Below, in pieces: positions 1-9,238 of a stretch of DNA of 44,597 nt. The notes below the pieces were generated by a model, which was not told the origin of the DNA, ran no database searches, and saw only the letters and a list, made by a program, of their open reading frames with translations. A program made the translations under genes and the position numbers. The DNA comes from Bryobacterales bacterium. Lineage in GTDB: Bacteria > Acidobacteriota > Terriglobia > Bryobacterales > Bryobacteraceae. The stretch is from contig PLRS01000049.1 in NCBI GenBank assembly GCA_003164035.1, positions 48,149-92,745 on the forward strand, in the 5' to 3' direction. The stretch's first letter is position 1; the number at the start of each line of letters is the position of its first letter.

Positions 1-234
1 GCCGCCGACCTCATCAAGCTGGCCATGGTGCGCATCCACCGCAAGCTGGAACAGGACCGTTTCCAGGCCGCCATGCTGCTGCAGGTTCACGACGAGTTGG
101 TCTTCGAATGTCCGCCCGGGGAAGTCGCCCCGCTTTCCGCCCTGGTGAAACGAGAGATGGAGGGCGTTCGCGAGTTGAACGTGCCGCTGGTGGTCGATGT
201 GGGAGTGGGGAACAACTGGCGCGACGCCAAGTAG
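1..234 (+). CDS. polA: DNA polymerase I, C-terminal 77 residues (partial)
   Basis: The reading frame is open from base 1 and ends at a TAG at 232-234. It holds the last part of the polymerase palm: the helix before motif C and the motif QVHDELVFE, whose His-Asp-Glu is the hallmark of family A DNA polymerases and includes a metal-binding acidic residue. The protein ends about 45 residues after this motif, as in PolI. Family A polymerase fills gaps in repair and removes Okazaki primers in the cytoplasm. The 5' part lies outside the window, so the exonuclease domains cannot be judged. The next gene starts 57 bases downstream on the same strand but is unrelated in function. Confidence 0.93.
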   Translation, partial: AADLIKLAMVRIHRKLEQDRFQAAMLLQVHDELVFECPPGEVAPLSALVKREMEGVRELNVPLVVDVGVGNNWRDAK

Positions 235-291
235 CCTTGTCATATCCCGGTGTCTCCCGCGCGCCCGATTCCGGTGTTACATTTAACCAAC

Positions 292-1260
292 ATGAGCGAA
301 CTCGATCGCAGGGCCTTCCTGAGTTCCACCGTGGGCGCGGCGCTGGCCGGCGCCGTCCAGCCGGCCGCGGCTCAACCGGCCGCGATTCCCATCGTCGACT
401 GTCACATCCATCTGTTCGATCAGACGCGTCCGCAAGGGGCTCCCTATTCGGCCGCTCCGGGGAATACCGAACCGGCGTTGCCCGCGCGCTACCGCAAGCT
501 GGCGTCGCCGCTGGGAATCGTCGCGGCCATCGAGGTCGAGGCCAGTCCGTGGATCGAAGACAATCTGTGGGTGCTCGAAGTGGAACAGGCGGACCCGATG
601 ATGGTCGGCACCGTCGGCGATCTTCAACCCGACAAACCCGAGTTCGCCGAATACCTGGACCGCTATCGCAAAAACAAGCTTTTTCTCGGCATCCGATACG
701 GCAATCTCTGGGGCTATCGCTTAGTGGAGAAGCTCGCCAGCCCATCCTTCCTGGAAGGACTCAAGCTGATGGAGCAGGCCGGTCTGGTTCTGGACACGGC
801 CAACCCCCGGCCCGATCTGATCGAGGCCGTCGTCCGCGTCAACGATAAAGTGCCGGGGCTCCGGATTGTCGTGGATCACCTGCCCTCCATGATGGAGCGC
901 CTCGATGCCGATGCGCGCCCGGCCGTCGAGCGGAACCTGCGCGAATTGGCTGGCCGACCCTCGGTTTATATCAAGGTTTCCGAACTCATGCGCATCGTGG
1001 ACGGCCGGCCCTCAACCGATCCGGCTCTCTATAAGCCTCTTCTCGATTACCTCTTCGAGACATTCGGCGAGGATAAGTTGATTTTCGGAAGCGACTGGCC
1101 CAATGGACCCGCGGTAAATAACCTGCCCGTCATTGTCCAAATCGTGCGCGACTATTTTAGTGCCAAGGGTCGCGGGGTAGCCGAGAAATACTTCTGGAGA
1201 AACTCTTTGGCGGCATACAAATGGATACGGCGCGACCCCAGCCAGCCGCGGCCCGGTTAG
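292..1260 (+). CDS. Tat-signal amidohydrolase, sugar-lactonase-like (COG3618 type)
   Basis: A 322-residue TIM-barrel metal-dependent hydrolase. The ATG at 292 was chosen over an in-frame GTG at 250 because it places a twin-arginine motif (DRRAFLSS) at residues 5-12, followed by an Ala-rich segment ending AAAQPA. The mature part opens with VDCHIHLFD, giving the metal ligands His38 and His40; a later His lies in IVVDHLPS and the catalytic Asp in LIFGSDWP. This is the layout of the amidohydrolase-2 family, which includes L-fucono- and L-rhamnono-lactonases. It converges on a rhamnonate-dehydratase-like gene with only 14 bases between the stops, so lactone opening upstream of that enzyme is a reasonable inference. 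The substrate itself is not shown by the sequence. Confidence 0.8.
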   Translation: MSELDRRAFLSSTVGAALAGAVQPAAAQPAAIPIVDCHIHLFDQTRPQGAPYSAAPGNTEPALPARYRKLASPLGIVAAIEVEASPWIEDNLWVLEVEQADPMMVGTVGDLQPDKPEFAEYLDRYRKNKLFLGIRYGNLWGYRLVEKLASPSFLEGLKLMEQAGLVLDTANPRPDLIEAVVRVNDKVPGLRIVVDHLPSMMERLDADARPAVERNLRELAGRPSVYIKVSELMRIVDGRPSTDPALYKPLLDYLFETFGEDKLIFGSDWPNGPAVNNLPVIVQIVRDYFSAKGRGVAEKYFWRNSLAAYKWIRRDPSQPRPG

Positions 1261-1274
1261 GCCGCGTCTCCGCC

Positions 1275-2537
1275 CTACGATTCTACTTCGATCTCCCAGC
1301 CGAATCCGGGCCGCTCGCTTGGCCGCATATACACTCCTTCCGGGCCGCGGGTGATCTGGTTGTCCTCCTCGAAACGCCGGTAGACCTCCGCCGGGCCGCC
1401 CGGAGGCGGCATGAACATTTCCGACCAGGGAGCGTTGGGCGTGGCCATGGTGAAATGTACGCAGTCCTGGACGCCGCCCGCGTGCGGGATGACCGGAATA
1501 TCATAAGCCGAGGCCAGCGCGGCAATCCGCCGCAGTTCGGTCAACCCGCCGCACCAGTGAACGTCCGGCTGCCAGATGGCGGCCGCGTTGTGCTCCAGCA
1601 AGTGGCGGAACCCATAGCGAAAATAAACGTGCTCGCCGGTTGCGATGCGCGTCGATTTGATGGCCTCCCGCAGCCGGCCGAAACCTTCGAAGTCGTGGGG
1701 CGGCAGGCATTCCTCCATCCAGTAGACCCGGTAGGGCGCTACCATTTCCGCAAATTCGATGGTGTATTGCTCGTTCAAGGCCATCCAGCAGTCGAGCATG
1801 ATGTCGCCATCCGGGCCCACCAGGTCGCGGGTGCGCTTGACCAGATCGGCGTTCTTCCGCATGCCCTCCCGGCCGTCGGCGGGGCCATAGGGTACGGCCA
1901 GCTTCAGCCGATGGTAGCCGAACTGGATATGCTGTTCCGTGTCGTTTCCGGTGCAATAGGTCGGAATGCGCGCCTTGGTTTCCCCTCCCAGCAGTTTGTA
2001 GACCGGCATGCCCAGGGCGTTGCCCGCCAGGTCCCAAAGCGCCAGGTCCACGCCGCTGATGGCGTTCGGGACCACGCCCGCCTGCCCGTAGTACATGCTG
2101 GAGCGGAACAGGATGTCCCAGATGCGCTCGATGTTGAAGGGGTCTTCGCCGATCAGCAGTTTGGTGAAGTGCCCCATCACCACCTCGCCGCCGCCGGTGC
2201 CGCCGCTGCCATAGCCTTTCACGCCCTTGTCGGTTGAGATCTCCACCGTGAACCCCTCCAGCTTTCCGGGGTCCGGCATGAACAGCGAGCGCTCCGCCTT
2301 GTATTCCGGGTAAATGGACATGGGGTTGGCGACTTCAACTCCCCCGGTGGACCACGAGCCCGGCGCCGGCTGGTACGAGGGCACCGGACGCTTCGGCCGC
2401 GTGCGCACCAGCCGCACGCCCGTAATCTTCAACTTGCTCTTTTCACTTTGAAATGGGGGTGGCGCCGCCATCGCGTGGTCCACCAGCCCCATAGCCGCCA
2501 TGCCGCCGAGCCCGAGAAAATTCCGCCGCCGCATCAT
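1275..2537 (-). CDS. rhmD: Enolase-superfamily sugar-acid dehydratase, L-rhamnonate dehydratase-like, Tat signal
   Basis: A 420-residue mandelate racemase/muconate lactonizing enzyme. The frame is open 86 codons further upstream, but the tandem ATG at 2537 follows a purine-rich ribosome site and gives a Tat leader (MMRRRNFLGLGG, then an AMA site). Visible active-site residues are Asp249 (DIMLDC), Glu275 (WMEECLPP), Glu302-His303 (ATGEH), Asp325 (WQPDVHWCGG) and His352 (VIPHAGG). The WMEECLPP, GPADG and C-terminal PGFGWEI segments match what I remember of E. coli RhmD, which dehydrates L-rhamnonate to 2-keto-3-deoxy-L-rhamnonate. A strong promoter lies just upstream. The Tat leader is unusual for this normally cytoplasmic enzyme. 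Other 6-deoxy or aldonic acids remain possible substrates. Confidence 0.8.
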   Translation of the reverse strand: MMRRRNFLGLGGMAAMGLVDHAMAAPPPFQSEKSKLKITGVRLVRTRPKRPVPSYQPAPGSWSTGGVEVANPMSIYPEYKAERSLFMPDPGKLEGFTVEISTDKGVKGYGSGGTGGGEVVMGHFTKLLIGEDPFNIERIWDILFRSSMYYGQAGVVPNAISGVDLALWDLAGNALGMPVYKLLGGETKARIPTYCTGNDTEQHIQFGYHRLKLAVPYGPADGREGMRKNADLVKRTRDLVGPDGDIMLDCWMALNEQYTIEFAEMVAPYRVYWMEECLPPHDFEGFGRLREAIKSTRIATGEHVYFRYGFRHLLEHNAAAIWQPDVHWCGGLTELRRIAALASAYDIPVIPHAGGVQDCVHFTMATPNAPWSEMFMPPPGGPAEVYRRFEEDNQITRGPEGVYMRPSERPGFGWEIEVES

Positions 2538-2570
2538 ATCTTCTCTTCCGTCCTTTCTGAAAGCTTTCCG

Positions 2571-2599
2571 ATTATTTGGGAATTGAGGTATGTTGTCAA
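2571..2599 (-). promoter_or_regulatory. Sigma-70-like promoter of the rhamnonate dehydratase-like gene
   Basis: Read on the minus strand, TTGACA lies at 2599-2594, then a 17-base spacer, then AATAAT at 2576-2571 (5 of 6 to consensus). Transcription would start near 2564, giving a leader of about 27 bases before the ATG at 2537. The box sits in the 148-base gap that separates the divergent aldo/keto reductase. Confidence 0.7.
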
Positions 2600-2685
2600 C
2601 CGTCACCCAAAGGCGGCGGCTCGCGAAGTTCGCTCTTCGGGAGTATTCTGGATGGACGAGATCCAGTTTGAACCGGGAGGGAACC

Positions 2686-3648
2686 ATGCAACGAAGGACA
2701 TTCATTTCCGCGTCCGCGCTAGCCGGACTTGCGCTCGAGACCGCTTCGGCCGCGCGGGCGGCAACGGGAGACATCCCCAAGCGGGCGTTCGGCAAGACAG
2801 GCGAGAAACTGACGATTATCGGTCAGGCCGGCGGCCGTTTTCCCCTGTGCAGTGTTGAAGAAGCCAAAGCGGTCACGCTGCGCGCCTACGAGCTCGGCAT
2901 CAACTATTTCGACTGCGCGCGCATTTATTGGGACGGCAAGTCGGAGGAGGTTTACGGGGCTGTGTTGCCGCCCTTTCGCAAACACATTTTCCTGACCACG
3001 AAATCGCCCGAGCGCAGCCGTGCGGGAGCCGAAGCCGATCTCGAAAAATCTCTCCGCGCGCTGAAGACCGATTATGTCGATCTGTGGCAGATTCACCAGG
3101 TCAGCACCATGGAGGAAGTGCAGCAGATCTTCGCCCCCGGTGGCGCCATCGAAGCCTTCGAGGCGGCGAAAAAGGCGGGGAAATGCCGGTTCATAGGTTT
3201 CACCGGGCATCATGACCCGGAGGTCCATCTGGCCATGCTGAAGAATTACCAGAAGTACGACACCATTCTGATGCCGCTGAATCCGGCCGACCCATCCTAC
3301 CTGAGCTTCGAGAAAATGGTGCTGCCGGTCGCCGTCGAACGCGGGATGGGGATTCAAGCCATGAAAAGCACCGCCAACTCCGGCTTGCTTGCCGACCTTC
3401 ATCTTCGCGACTGCCTCCACTACGTGCTCAGTCTGCCGGTTCACTGCCTGGCGCTCGGCTGCACCACCGTCGGCCAGATCGAAGACGATGCGCGGATTGC
3501 CCAACAGTTCCATCCGCTGACGGAGGCGGAAATGGCGGACATCCGCAAACGCGCCACCCGATTGGCGGGCCCACGGCTGGAGAACTGGAAGCGCGACCCG
3601 AACCAGAAAGCCTCCGCGCCCCGCTACCGGGACGGCGCGCTGGCCTGA
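2686..3648 (+). CDS. Tat-signal aldo/keto reductase
   Basis: A 320-residue aldo/keto reductase. The ATG at 2686 has GGGAGG seven bases upstream and starts a twin-arginine leader (MQRRTFISASALAG, ending AARA). An in-frame start at 2590 would bury this leader and is not used. The catalytic tetrad is complete: Asp76 and Tyr81 (NYFDCARIY), Lys106 (LTTKSP) and His137 (WQIHQV). The family reduces carbonyls or oxidises sugars with NADP(H). Export of a folded enzyme with bound cofactor is what the Tat system would allow; this is inferred. Being divergent from the dehydratase and near the lactonase, it could supply a sugar dehydrogenase step, but the direction and substrate are open. Confidence 0.85.
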   Translation: MQRRTFISASALAGLALETASAARAATGDIPKRAFGKTGEKLTIIGQAGGRFPLCSVEEAKAVTLRAYELGINYFDCARIYWDGKSEEVYGAVLPPFRKHIFLTTKSPERSRAGAEADLEKSLRALKTDYVDLWQIHQVSTMEEVQQIFAPGGAIEAFEAAKKAGKCRFIGFTGHHDPEVHLAMLKNYQKYDTILMPLNPADPSYLSFEKMVLPVAVERGMGIQAMKSTANSGLLADLHLRDCLHYVLSLPVHCLALGCTTVGQIEDDARIAQQFHPLTEAEMADIRKRATRLAGPRLENWKRDPNQKASAPRYRDGALA

Positions 3649-3669
3649 GTCCGCGAAAAGCCCTATACC

Positions 3670-3699
3670 TTGACTAGTCTACTATTCTGATGGGATATT
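3670..3699 (+). promoter_or_regulatory. Possible promoter of the first TonB-dependent receptor
   Basis: TTGACT at 3670-3675, an 18-base spacer and GATATT at 3694-3699 (4 of 6). It lies 111 bases before the receptor start in a locally AT-rich stretch. The -10 box is weak, so this is only a candidate. Confidence 0.3.
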
Positions 3700-3809
3700 A
3701 GGGTAAGCAGGGGCCGCGTTTAGCTCCACTCGAGGGGTTCACAATCCGTTTTGTCCACGATTGGAATCGAAGCCCAAAAACTGTCTACTTTCGAAGAGGA
3801 GCTAAACGA

Positions 3810-6800
3810 ATGCCGTATCAAAGGGTTGTCTGCCTGGCACTTTTCACCGCTTCGCTATGGGCGGCGCCGGTCGGATCCATCAAAGGATTCGTGCGTGACG
3901 CGTCCGGAGCCGTCGTTCCCAACGCGATACTGACGCTTTCCAACGAGAAAACCGGCGTCAGGCAAAAGACCGTGTCCGATGCCGCCGGGCTCTATCAGTT
4001 CCTGGACCTCAATCCGGGCAGCTACAAGGTCGCGGCGGAAGTGCCTGGCTTTCACACCACCGAGGTCCAGGGAGTGGTTGTGCTGGTGGATCAGATCGTA
4101 TCGCTTGATCTGAAACTGGAGGTGGGCGACGTGTCGCAAGCCGTCGAAGTCTCCGGCTCGGTGGAATTGCTCCAAACGGAGAATCCGGCCACCGGAACGA
4201 ACATTACCACCGAACTCACCGCGACCCTCCCTCTAGCCAACCGCCAGTTCACCGACCTGGCGGTTCTCACCCCCGGCGCTTCATTCGCCGCGCCCGGCGC
4301 TCAGGCCGGCGCTTTCGCGGTCGCCGGCACGCGTTCGCAATCCACCAACTGGCAGATCGACGGTGTGAACGCCATCGACCCCAACGTCAATGGGCCCACG
4401 AATTCCTACCGGATTGCCGACGCCATTCAGGAGCTCAGCGTCGCCACCACGGCCTACTCGGCGGCATTCGGCCGCGCATCCGGCGGCGAAGTCAGCGTCG
4501 TCACCAAGAGCGGCACCAATTCGTTTCATGGTGGAGTGTTCGAGTTCGACCGCAACGACGCGCTCGATGCCTCCAGCTTCTTCACCAACGCCCTCAACGG
4601 TATCAAGCCCGTGCTCCGCTACAATCAGTTCGGCGGCACTCTCGGCGGCCCGATCCGGCGCAACAAGACTTTCTTCTTTTATAGCTTCGAGCGCCTCGAC
4701 GAGATCAATCCGGCCGCCACCGCGGCGGTCGTACCGACGCTGTCGCAGCGGGCCTCGATCGCCGATCCGGTGGCGGCCAATCTGGTGCAGTTCTATCCGC
4801 AGCCGACCGTCACCACCGCCGCGGCCGGTACCACGAATTTCGTGGGTAACGTGCCGAATCTGACCAAGGACAACACCAACTTCGTGCGGATAGACCACAC
4901 CATCGGCGATTCCGACAGGCTGAGCGGGCACTATATCAATTACACCGGCAACGTTACTTCCGGAGGCACTCTTCCTACAACGGGCGGTAACACGAACGCG
5001 CCGAACCAGCAGAACGCCGAACTGAGCGAAGTCCACACCTTTTCGCCGACCTTTCTTACCGAGCTGCGGCTGGGATTCTCCCGTAATAAGACCCACTTCG
5101 ATACGCAGGATGCGGCCCTCAATGCTCAGACGGTCTTGCCGGGAGTTCCCGGCGTGGTGGATGGCCTTACGAACACGCAGGATGCCGGCATTCCAACCGT
5201 CTCGATTACGGGTTATGCGACGCTCGGCACCGCATCGAACCTGCCGCAGGGGCGCCGCTCCAACACTTACGAGATTTATTCCGACACTACCAAAATCGCG
5301 GTCGTCGGCAAGACTACCCACACCATCAAGTTCGGCTGGTACGGACGGCGCGAGGAAACCTGGCGATATCTCGACGGTAGCTCGCGCGGAACGCTAGGTT
5401 TCACCAGCTTCGCCGATTTCGCCGGAACCTGCGCCACCTGCGGCGGCGTTTCGCAAATTGAGACTTCTACCATCCACACCGGCGATACGCTCGGCCACTG
5501 GTACCGCTATCCGCACGCGTTCTATGTGCAGGACGACATCAAGGTACGACAGCGTCTCACGGTGAATGTCGGGCTGCGCTACGAAATGCCGTCGGTGCTG
5601 ACCGAAAAGCGCGACAAAGGAACGAACTTCATACCCGGTGTTGGACCGGTGCTGCTCGGAACCGACCAGGTGCTGGGCATCAACCCCGCACTCTCCGGAC
5701 CGGCTGCGTTCACTCTTACCCCCGGACCGGTAAGTTTGTCGGGCGCGGGCGTGAAGCCGGACTATACCGACATCGGCCCCACCATCGGCGCGGCCTGGAC
5801 TACGCGCGACGGAAAGACCGTGATTCGCGCCGGCTTCCGCATCGGCTACGACGACCTGTTTAATAATATTCCCATCAACCAGACGTCGAACTCGCCCTTT
5901 TCGCTGACCACGACACAGACCGCCGGTGTCACTCAGCCGGGCACTTACAGTTGGAATCTGGCGTTCAATCAGAGCGTCCCGCTGGTCACCACCACTCCCG
6001 GCGGCACCAAAGTCGGCCTGGATTCGTTCAATGCGGAAGCGGCCAACGCCAGGCAGGCGTACGCGGAAAACTATAACCTGACGCTGCAGCGCGAGATTAC
6101 AAGAGGAAGCACGATCGAGGTCAGTTATATCGGCACTTCAGGCCACCGGCTTGGTGTCATACTGGACGCGAACCAGCCGGCGGTGATCGTCAACAATCCG
6201 GCATTGCGCGGATCGCAGGCGCCCAACGTACAGCTTTTCCCTTATCCGAACTGGAGTAACGTGAACGTCGGTTCTTTCGATGGCAGCTCCGTTTTCAACG
6301 GCCTGGTGGTCTCCGGTAAGATTCATGTGAGCCGGCGGCTGACCATGAATTCATCCTATACCTGGAGCCATTCGATCGACGATACTTCGTCTTTCCTGGG
6401 CACCACGTTCGACAGCGAGCAGCCCGCTTCGAGCAACGCCCCGCTCAGCGAGCAGCGCAGCAACAGCGCGTTCGACCAGCGGCAGCGGTTCATCAACGCC
6501 TTTACTTACGATTTGCCGTTTGGCCGCGGCGGCTCCATCTTAAAGGACGCCAATAAGTTGGTGAACGGCCTGGTCTCGGGATGGACGCTTTCCGGAATTA
6601 CCAATCTCAACACCGGGCAGCCATTCACTGTCCTGACCAACACCAACCAGGACTACAGCGGTTTCAACCAGTTTGTGGACCGGCCAAACTACATCTGCGG
6701 CGGCCCGCTGCAACTGAATAGGAGCAAGCGGCTCGATCTGTTCAATACAGCCTGCTTCACCCCCGCTTACGCGGGACAGATCGGGAGCACGGACCGGAAT

Positions 6801-7052
6801 GCTTTCTACGGTCCGGGCCTGGTAGATTTCGATGCGAGCCTGGCGAAGAGATTCAGCATTACGGAACGAATCGCGCTGGCGTTCCGCGCCGACTTCTTCA
6901 ACGCGTTGAACCACACCAATTTCGCGCTGACTTCGGCCAATCGGACGGAGTCCAGCGGAACCTTTGGACAGATTAGCGCGGTGGCTGGCCTTGCGGGCGG
7001 TAACAATGGCGGACCCCGCGTCATTCAGGTCACCGGCCGCCTCTCGTTTTAA
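3810..7052 (+). CDS. TonB-dependent receptor, Oar-like, with carboxypeptidase-regulatory-like domain
   Basis: A 1080-residue outer-membrane protein. A short signal peptide (about residues 1-19, LFTASLWAAP) precedes a carboxypeptidase-regulatory-like beta-sandwich (about 20-100, GSIKGFVRDASGAVVPNA). A plug domain follows (about 115-240, with QIDGVNAIDPN and GRASGGEVSVVTKSGTN). The rest is a large beta-barrel with many alternating aromatic strands, and the last residue is Phe as in typical outer-membrane barrels. The start follows GAGGAG with good spacing. Such receptors take up large or scarce substrates using TonB energy, but the substrate cannot be read here. The S9 peptidase gene starts 13 bases after the stop, so the pair is probably one transcript and the ligand may be a peptide. 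Confidence 0.9.
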   Translation: MPYQRVVCLALFTASLWAAPVGSIKGFVRDASGAVVPNAILTLSNEKTGVRQKTVSDAAGLYQFLDLNPGSYKVAAEVPGFHTTEVQGVVVLVDQIVSLDLKLEVGDVSQAVEVSGSVELLQTENPATGTNITTELTATLPLANRQFTDLAVLTPGASFAAPGAQAGAFAVAGTRSQSTNWQIDGVNAIDPNVNGPTNSYRIADAIQELSVATTAYSAAFGRASGGEVSVVTKSGTNSFHGGVFEFDRNDALDASSFFTNALNGIKPVLRYNQFGGTLGGPIRRNKTFFFYSFERLDEINPAATAAVVPTLSQRASIADPVAANLVQFYPQPTVTTAAAGTTNFVGNVPNLTKDNTNFVRIDHTIGDSDRLSGHYINYTGNVTSGGTLPTTGGNTNAPNQQNAELSEVHTFSPTFLTELRLGFSRNKTHFDTQDAALNAQTVLPGVPGVVDGLTNTQDAGIPTVSITGYATLGTASNLPQGRRSNTYEIYSDTTKIAVVGKTTHTIKFGWYGRREETWRYLDGSSRGTLGFTSFADFAGTCATCGGVSQIETSTIHTGDTLGHWYRYPHAFYVQDDIKVRQRLTVNVGLRYEMPSVLTEKRDKGTNFIPGVGPVLLGTDQVLGINPALSGPAAFTLTPGPVSLSGAGVKPDYTDIGPTIGAAWTTRDGKTVIRAGFRIGYDDLFNNIPINQTSNSPFSLTTTQTAGVTQPGTYSWNLAFNQSVPLVTTTPGGTKVGLDSFNAEAANARQAYAENYNLTLQREITRGSTIEVSYIGTSGHRLGVILDANQPAVIVNNPALRGSQAPNVQLFPYPNWSNVNVGSFDGSSVFNGLVVSGKIHVSRRLTMNSSYTWSHSIDDTSSFLGTTFDSEQPASSNAPLSEQRSNSAFDQRQRFINAFTYDLPFGRGGSILKDANKLVNGLVSGWTLSGITNLNTGQPFTVLTNTNQDYSGFNQFVDRPNYICGGPLQLNRSKRLDLFNTACFTPAYAGQIGSTDRNAFYGPGLVDFDASLAKRFSITERIALAFRADFFNALNHTNFALTSANRTESSGTFGQISAVAGLAGGNNGGPRVIQVTGRLSF

Positions 7053-7065
7053 GGAGAATACTTCC

Positions 7066-9011
7066 ATGCGCACATTCTTCGCTCTGATGGCCGCGGTCGC
7101 TTTGGCCGCCGGTGGGGATTCGCACAAGCTGACGCTGGAGGATCTCCTCTCCGCCGAACCGGTCGGCGACGCCGCGCTGTCGCCCGACGGCAATACGTTC
7201 GCCATCGTCCGCTCCGGACAGATCGCTTTGCTGCCCTCCGGAGGCGGTTGGCCCGTCACCCTGACCAGCACGCCCGGCGCCAAATCCGGACTGAGCTGGT
7301 CGCCCGACAGCCGGACGCTCGCATACGCCAGCCAGGGCAGTATCTGGACGGTTCCCGCCGATGGCGGATCGCCTAAGCGCCTGACCCACGCTTATCCCGG
7401 CGAGGGCGACCCGCGGCAAGCGTCCGACCGCGTCCCGCAATGGTCGCCGAAAGGCCGGTGGATTCTGTTTCAGACCGGCCGGCGCGGCCACGAGGATCTC
7501 ATGGTGGTCAGCGACGACGGGCGCACGGAATACTACTTGACCCAGTCGGAGGCCGATGCCGGCAACGCGAACTGGGCTCCCGATGGTTCGCACATTTCCT
7601 ACACCGAGCGGAAGCCCGAGTACTTCAGCGGCAAGCTGGAAGTGGTTCGGTTCGATCCGCGCACCGGCCAGGCGGACGATCCCGCCACGCTCTACACTTC
7701 GCCCACGGACCGCGGCGGCGGCTGGTCGATCGGCCAGGCAAGCTGGTCCCCGGATAGCCGCACCCTTGCGGTGGTTCTGCAGGATAGCGGCTGGAACAAC
7801 GTGTACCTGGTCTCCGTTTCCGGCGGCGCGCCCCGCCCCCTCACGCGCGGCGAGTACGAGGATCTCGACCCGGTCTTCGCGCCCAACGGGAAATCTCTGG
7901 CGGTAGTATCGAATCGAAACGGGCGCGAGGAAGCCGGTGTCTGGGTCGTGCCCCTGGACGGCTCGCCGGCGCGGGAGTTGACCCACTTCGGCGCCCCCGG
8001 CGTGGACTCTTCGCCGGAGTGGTCGCCCGACGGAAACCGGATCTTCTTCCGCCGCACCAGCCCCCTGGAATCGACCGATCTTCTTGTGGCCGATGCCGCC
8101 GGCTCGGCGGCTCCCAAGTATCTCACTCACACCACGCCCAGGAATCTGGAGGCCGCCTTCCGCGCGCCGGAGAAAATTCAGTATCCAAGCAAGGACGGCC
8201 GCCAGATCGCCGCCATTCTGTACAAGCCCGAAAATCTCAAGCCGGGCGTCCTGGCGCCGGCGGTATTGTGGATTCACGGCGGTCCCGAGGGCGAGGATGT
8301 CTTTCGCTTCGATGCCTGGGCCCAGTATCTGAGCGGGCAAGGCTATCTGGTGCTTGAACCGAACTATCGCGGCAGCACCGGTTATGGTGAGAAATTCCGG
8401 AATCTGAATGTCGAAGACAGCGGGGGCGGCGAGGCCGACGATGTCGCGGCCGGGGCGCAATATCTCGTGGCCCAGGGCTTGGCCGATCCCAAACGGTTGG
8501 GGATCGGCGGCGGCAGCCACGGTGGAACCATGGTGGCTTACATGGTCACCAAGTACCCCGACCTGTTCCAGGCGGCGATTGAAATGTACGGCGTGGTCGA
8601 TCGCGCTGCCTTCAATGAGCGCACCAACCGCAATTCCGCCGTGCGCTGGCAGATGAAGATGGGTGGCAGCCCGGCCGAAAACCGGAGGTCTATCGCAAGG
8701 CCGACATTCTTCTGGACGTCGACAAAATCAGGACCCCATTGCTGATTCTGCATGGAGAAAACGATCCGCAGGTTCCTCCGATCGAGTCGGCACTGTTTGT
8801 CAAAGCCCTGCGGGAGCACCGGAAGGTTTTCTATTACTTCACCTATCCCAACGAATTGCACGGATTCTCCCAGCGCGAGCATCGCCTGGACGCGTGGAAA
8901 AAAGAACTGGCGTTCCTCGCCAAATACCTGCAGCCCGAGTTTGGCGCCAGCAGCACCTCTACCGACGATCTGCTGCTTACGGCCCCGCCGCGTTCCGCGC
9001 CGGAAAAGTAG
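7066..9011 (+). pseudogene. S9 prolyl-oligopeptidase family peptidase, disrupted by a one-base frameshift
   Basis: The ATG at 7066 follows AAGGAG. A signal peptide (residues 1-16), a WD40-like beta-propeller with repeated SPDG/SPDS turns, and an alpha/beta hydrolase domain can be read. The nucleophile is Ser484 (codon at 8515) in GGGSHGGT. Near 8677-8684 one base appears to be missing: the first frame runs on into an unrelated tail and stops at 8745. The frame from 8682 continues with the expected sequence (PEVYRKADILLDVD, then HGENDPQVP and NELHGFSQ) to a TAA... stop at 9011. The catalytic Asp (codon 8763) and His (codon 8859) lie after the shift, so the product as written would be inactive. 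With one base restored the protein is 648 residues, normal for the family. A sequencing error is equally possible. Confidence 0.85.
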
Positions 9012-9092
9012 TAGCCGGCTGTCGCAGGCACTCTCCAGAAACCTTCACGCCGGCGTTTTGGGCGGCCAAGGGGAAATGACCCGACCCAGGGG

Positions 9093-9181
9093 GTGGGACA
9101 GACGATCGCTTTTCGTCGTCTGTCGGGCTGCTACGGCCCGGCCAGGGGCGACAGACCACAAAAACCGATGGTCTGTCCCAC
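9093..9181. repeat. REPIN-like element: two inverted REP-like palindromes
   Basis: The left unit starts GTGG and forms a hairpin with the 9-base stem GACAGACGA / TCGTCTGTC. The right unit, read on the other strand, also starts GTGG and has the stem GACAGACCA / TGGTCTGTC. The outer 13 bases of the whole element (from 9091 and to 9183) are perfect inverted copies. It sits between the convergent peptidase and MFS genes. The layout matches REP doublets (REPINs), which are spread by REP-associated tyrosine transposases. Confidence 0.7.
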
Positions 9182-9238
9182 CCTCTCGTAGTCCATGGTT
9201 TCTGACGCCAGAGACGATCCAGCCAGGTGTGCCGTCAT

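Noticed and set aside
2538-2795. 86-codon N-terminal extension of the rhamnonate dehydratase-like gene
   Set aside because: It crosses its own promoter and hides the Tat leader.
8677-8684. Programmed ribosomal frameshift in the S9 peptidase
   Set aside because: The short GAAAACC stretch is not a known slippery heptamer, and no downstream pseudoknot or Shine-Dalgarno-like stimulator was seen.
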